DNA of 64,000 bases from Anseranas semipalmata. Its lineage: Eukaryota; Chordata; Aves; Anseriformes; Anseranatidae. Shown here in pieces: positions 61,741 to 64,000 of the stretch. The stretch is from the NCBI GenBank assembly GCA_013399115.1, contig VXAA01005234.1:124001-188000 (forward strand). The letters run 5' to 3'. The notes under the pieces are model-generated. The model was not told the DNA's origin and searched no databases. It saw only the letters and a program-made list of their open reading frames with translations. The number at the start of each line of letters is the position of its first letter. The stretch's first letter is position 1. The position numbers were made by a program, and so were the translations under genes.

Positions 61741-62557
61741 ACTGAAAGCTTGCTGCAGTTCCATTTTTGCAGAAATTATTGCTGAAGCTAAGAATCCACA
61801 GAAACTTGTAGGTCTGGTACCAGCATTTAACTCTGTTTGGAAGCACCCACTTTCTTAGCCTGATTGGAGAGACTGGAAATTATTTCTACCCACTAGCCAT
61901 CTGATGCTCTCATCTGAACTCGCTGATTTGCCCTCAGTGCAAAAATGCCTCACTCAAAGAATGCACGCACATTTGTTAATACACTGGGAATCACAAGCCA
62001 ATGTTGCTTCACCTATATGCCTTAGGAAGCTGAGGTGATGTAACATTTGCCATGGCTACTATACAGCACACAAATTATGGAGTATAATCATGTTAGTGCC
62101 AACATCTGGTCAAATTTAAAACAGGAATCTTGTAAAGCTTCTAATTACATCTCATACTTTTCTGAGCTTTATTAATCTCAGCTCAGTGTGTATTTTTTTT
62201 AAAAAAAAAACTTCAATAAGTACATTCTCTGATTCATAGCAATGTTTCAATGAATTATTTCCATTATTCCCCTTTTCACTGCCTAAAATAAAAAACAGGC
62301 TCCTGAAGTTTTAACCCTTCACATCACAAAGTGACAAAGGCTCTCAGAACCTCATCCAAGCCATGCTGTAATTAGCTAGAGACTTTCCACTGACTTAACT
62401 TTGGATCAGCCCCCAAAACAACAAGGGAGGCTGTGATACAGCAAAGCATTGGGACAGATATTCCACTTTAAGAATATATTAAATATCCATTGGCATCCCT
62501 TAGCAATCTGTTTAAGAGAGACATTTAGCATGTTCTTACACATTTTGCAGAACTTAC
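61741..62557. other. Non-coding unique DNA
   Basis: Unique sequence with a T8A10 run at about 62193-62210. If the flanking minus-strand segments are real exons, this is part of the 1.7 kb intron between them. Confidence 0.45.
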
Positions 62558-62614
62558 TTTGCCCCCCAAAATTGCCAATGAGTACTAGTCAGGTCTCATC
62601 TCTGAAATTTATCC
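62558..62614 (-). other. Possible exon, minus strand (57 nt)
   Basis: On the minus strand, TTTTGCTTTTGCCTCTTCAG precedes it, with a possible branch motif (ATTAAC) upstream, and GGCAAA|GTAAGTTC follows. All three frames contain a stop, so if transcribed it is untranslated or non-coding. It lies 1.74 kb upstream, in transcript sense, of the splice-bounded segment at 60715-60816 on the same strand. Confidence 0.25.
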
Positions 62615-63060
62615 CTGAAGAGGCAAAAGCAAAAGTTAATGCTTTTCTTTTGTTTTAATAAACAAGCTACAAAAGGTACTGTGTCATGCCACCAGACAAC
62701 TGTCACGAAGGAGCTTACTTCAAGTGTACAAGAATGGAAATTATCCTAGTTCAACTCCACACTTTCCCCATGAAGTTTAAGAGTTTACCCAGGAAATAAG
62801 GAGACGGGCAGTTTAGAAAGCAGTCCTCTCAGGTTTTGCATATGTGAGAGAAATCTTCCTTTCCCTCACAGACCTGAAAACACCCCACTCCTATTGACAA
62901 CTATCCTGAGGCTGCAGAGTATCTTTTGTATTCCTTCGCTGCTCTTCTCTACATGTACTGGCCAGGCAAAAGAGACAGGTCCCTACTGCTGAACTAGTAT
63001 TAACTAGTATTAGTAGTTCATCAATAAATAACACGTTTCTAAATCACTGGTACCCTGTAG
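62615..63060. other. Non-coding unique DNA
   Basis: Nothing recognised except a 10-base direct repeat (AACTAGTATT twice, 62992-63011). Confidence 0.45.
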
Positions 63061-63223
63061 AGCACTTTTCACTAGCATGTTTCAAAGTGGTCTTCAGAGT
63101 GTGCGAGGATTAGCAGTGCAACCATTTCACAGGTGAAGGCACTGAGGAAGCAAGCCCAGGGTTGGGCTGGCACTCCCCTGACTCTCCCCAAGCTCCTTCC
63201 GTGCTGTGCAATGCTGCCTCTTG
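63061..63223 (-). mobile_element. MIR-like SINE relic
   Basis: AGCACTTTTCACTAGCATGT, ACCATTTCACAGGTGAAGGC ACTGAGGAAGCAAGCCCAGG, TTGGGCTGGCACTCCCCTGA and the final GTGCTGTGCAATGCTGCCTC match the reverse complement of MIR in order (AGCACTTTA..., ATTTTACAGGTGAGGAAACTGAGG, and a terminal ...GCTGCCTC found in sauropsid copies). Confidence 0.65.
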
Positions 63224-63271
63224 GTGGAGCACAGCTAAATGCTTGGCAAGGCTTCCAACTTTTCTCTCCAG

Positions 63272-63395
63272 CCTAAACAGAAGCAAAACTAGTCTCAGTG
63301 TCTTTAGCTATTAAGGCATCCACTTCATTATAATTTCTGTCTGCCTGCTGCATGTGGAAAGGACTAATATCATACTTTCTGGGGTATTATTAAAG
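63272..63395 (+). other. Possible non-coding exon (124 nt)
   Basis: CTTCCAACTTTTCTCTCCAG, an excellent acceptor, ends at 63271, and TTAAAG|GTAAGATG follows at 63396. All three frames have stops, so it could only be untranslated or non-coding. It begins 48 bases after the MIR relic. Confidence 0.2.
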
Positions 63396-64000
63396 GTAAG
63401 ATGTTCAAGGAATGTGTTTTAAAACTGGTAATTAAATTGGACAGCCAGAAGTACTGAATCTGAATGTTTCATAAGCTAAGTTGAATATCCATAGAGAACA
63501 ACTGCATGATTTTGCTAATGAGCTAACTCAACTAATTCAATAATGAACTAATTCAACTTCTTCCAAAACAAATCATGAACTCTTACTCATTATCAGTTAT
63601 ACAGTGTTTGGGGACCTTCATTATTTATCACTATTCCTCGTTGTTATATCTATTTATGTTATAGGTGCAGTGTAATGATGGACTTGGAAAAAAAAAAATA
63701 CAGCTATGCCTTTTCGTTCATACTCACAAACACTGATGGGAAAACCTCCAAAAGCATTCTCAGTGTTTTGTAGTTGTTAAGACACTTCATTTTCTCTCAT
63801 TCCCAAGCTTCAGAAGCTTCCTCTTTGTGATTGCAAACAGATGATGGTGGAGCTTGCAATTAAACACAAGTAAATTCCAATCAGTGGTGGCCTGCAGCAG
63901 CTTCTCAGTGTTCACTTGAAATGAAGGTCAGCTCTTAGCATGAAGCTATCAGCAGGAAAAGATAAATTAAAATTGATGTTTAGACGCAAATTCTGTGACC
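63396..64000. other. Non-coding unique DNA
   Basis: A+T-rich. A near-duplicate phrase (AACTAATTCAA...GAACTAATTCAACTT) lies at about 63529-63558. No gene recognised before the window ends. Confidence 0.45.

Noticed and set aside
1..64000. tRNA, rRNA, CRISPR array, operon or bacterial/viral system
   Set aside because: No tRNA arm pattern, no spaced direct repeats, no dense coding, no retroviral or phage-like frames seen on either strand. The sequence has the character of vertebrate intergenic or intronic DNA.

Overview
This is vertebrate nuclear DNA, most likely from a bird or another sauropsid. It is A+T-rich with short G+C/CpG-rich patches and is almost all unique sequence. The recognisable interspersed repeats are old, degraded CR1-type LINE ends and tRNA-derived MIR-like SINE relics. 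There is no mammalian L1/Alu load, no operon-like packing, and there are two runs of N (37285-37309 and 48023-48118). Repeat families were recognised by eye from consensus motifs, not by a database search.

No protein-coding gene can be supported. The longest open frames (about 140-210 codons, one of them bridging an assembly gap) are scattered over both strands. They have no domain hallmark and lie in CpG-rich or low-complexity DNA, as expected by chance. The window therefore reads as a gene desert or the inside of very large introns. I saw no tRNA, rRNA, CRISPR, bacterial-type system or intact transposon.

Layout. 1-9 kb: unique DNA with two small CpG-rich patches (780-965, 3050-3190). 9.1 kb: a CR1 tail. 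9-19 kb: unique DNA, an AT-rich simple repeat, an (AAC)n repeat, a CpG-rich element flanked by homeodomain-like motifs (15.5 kb), and two splice-bounded possible exons (14.3 and 18.7 kb). 19-32 kb: an exact (GAGAGAAA)8 array, a hairpin-forming inverted repeat (22.3 kb), then mainly featureless DNA. 32-45 kb: CR1 and MIR relics, a CTCF-like site next to a GC-rich patch (36.2-36.8 kb), and a G-quadruplex candidate. 47.8-48.5 kb: the most promoter-like place, a CpG island interrupted by a gap, with a splice-bounded open segment just upstream. 51-57 kb: a polypyrimidine tract and AT-rich stretches with homeodomain-type motifs. 58-63.4 kb: several MIR relics, including an inverted pair, and three splice-bounded segments, two of them in line on the minus strand.

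The points most worth following are the splice-bounded segments (14296-14369, 18742-18891, 47783-47949, 63272-63395 on +; 60715-60816 and 62558-62614 on -) and the CpG island at 48 kb. They could belong to one or more long non-coding RNAs or to unrecognised exons. None is proven, and decoy splice-site pairs are common in 64 kb of DNA. I found no clear novel biological system.
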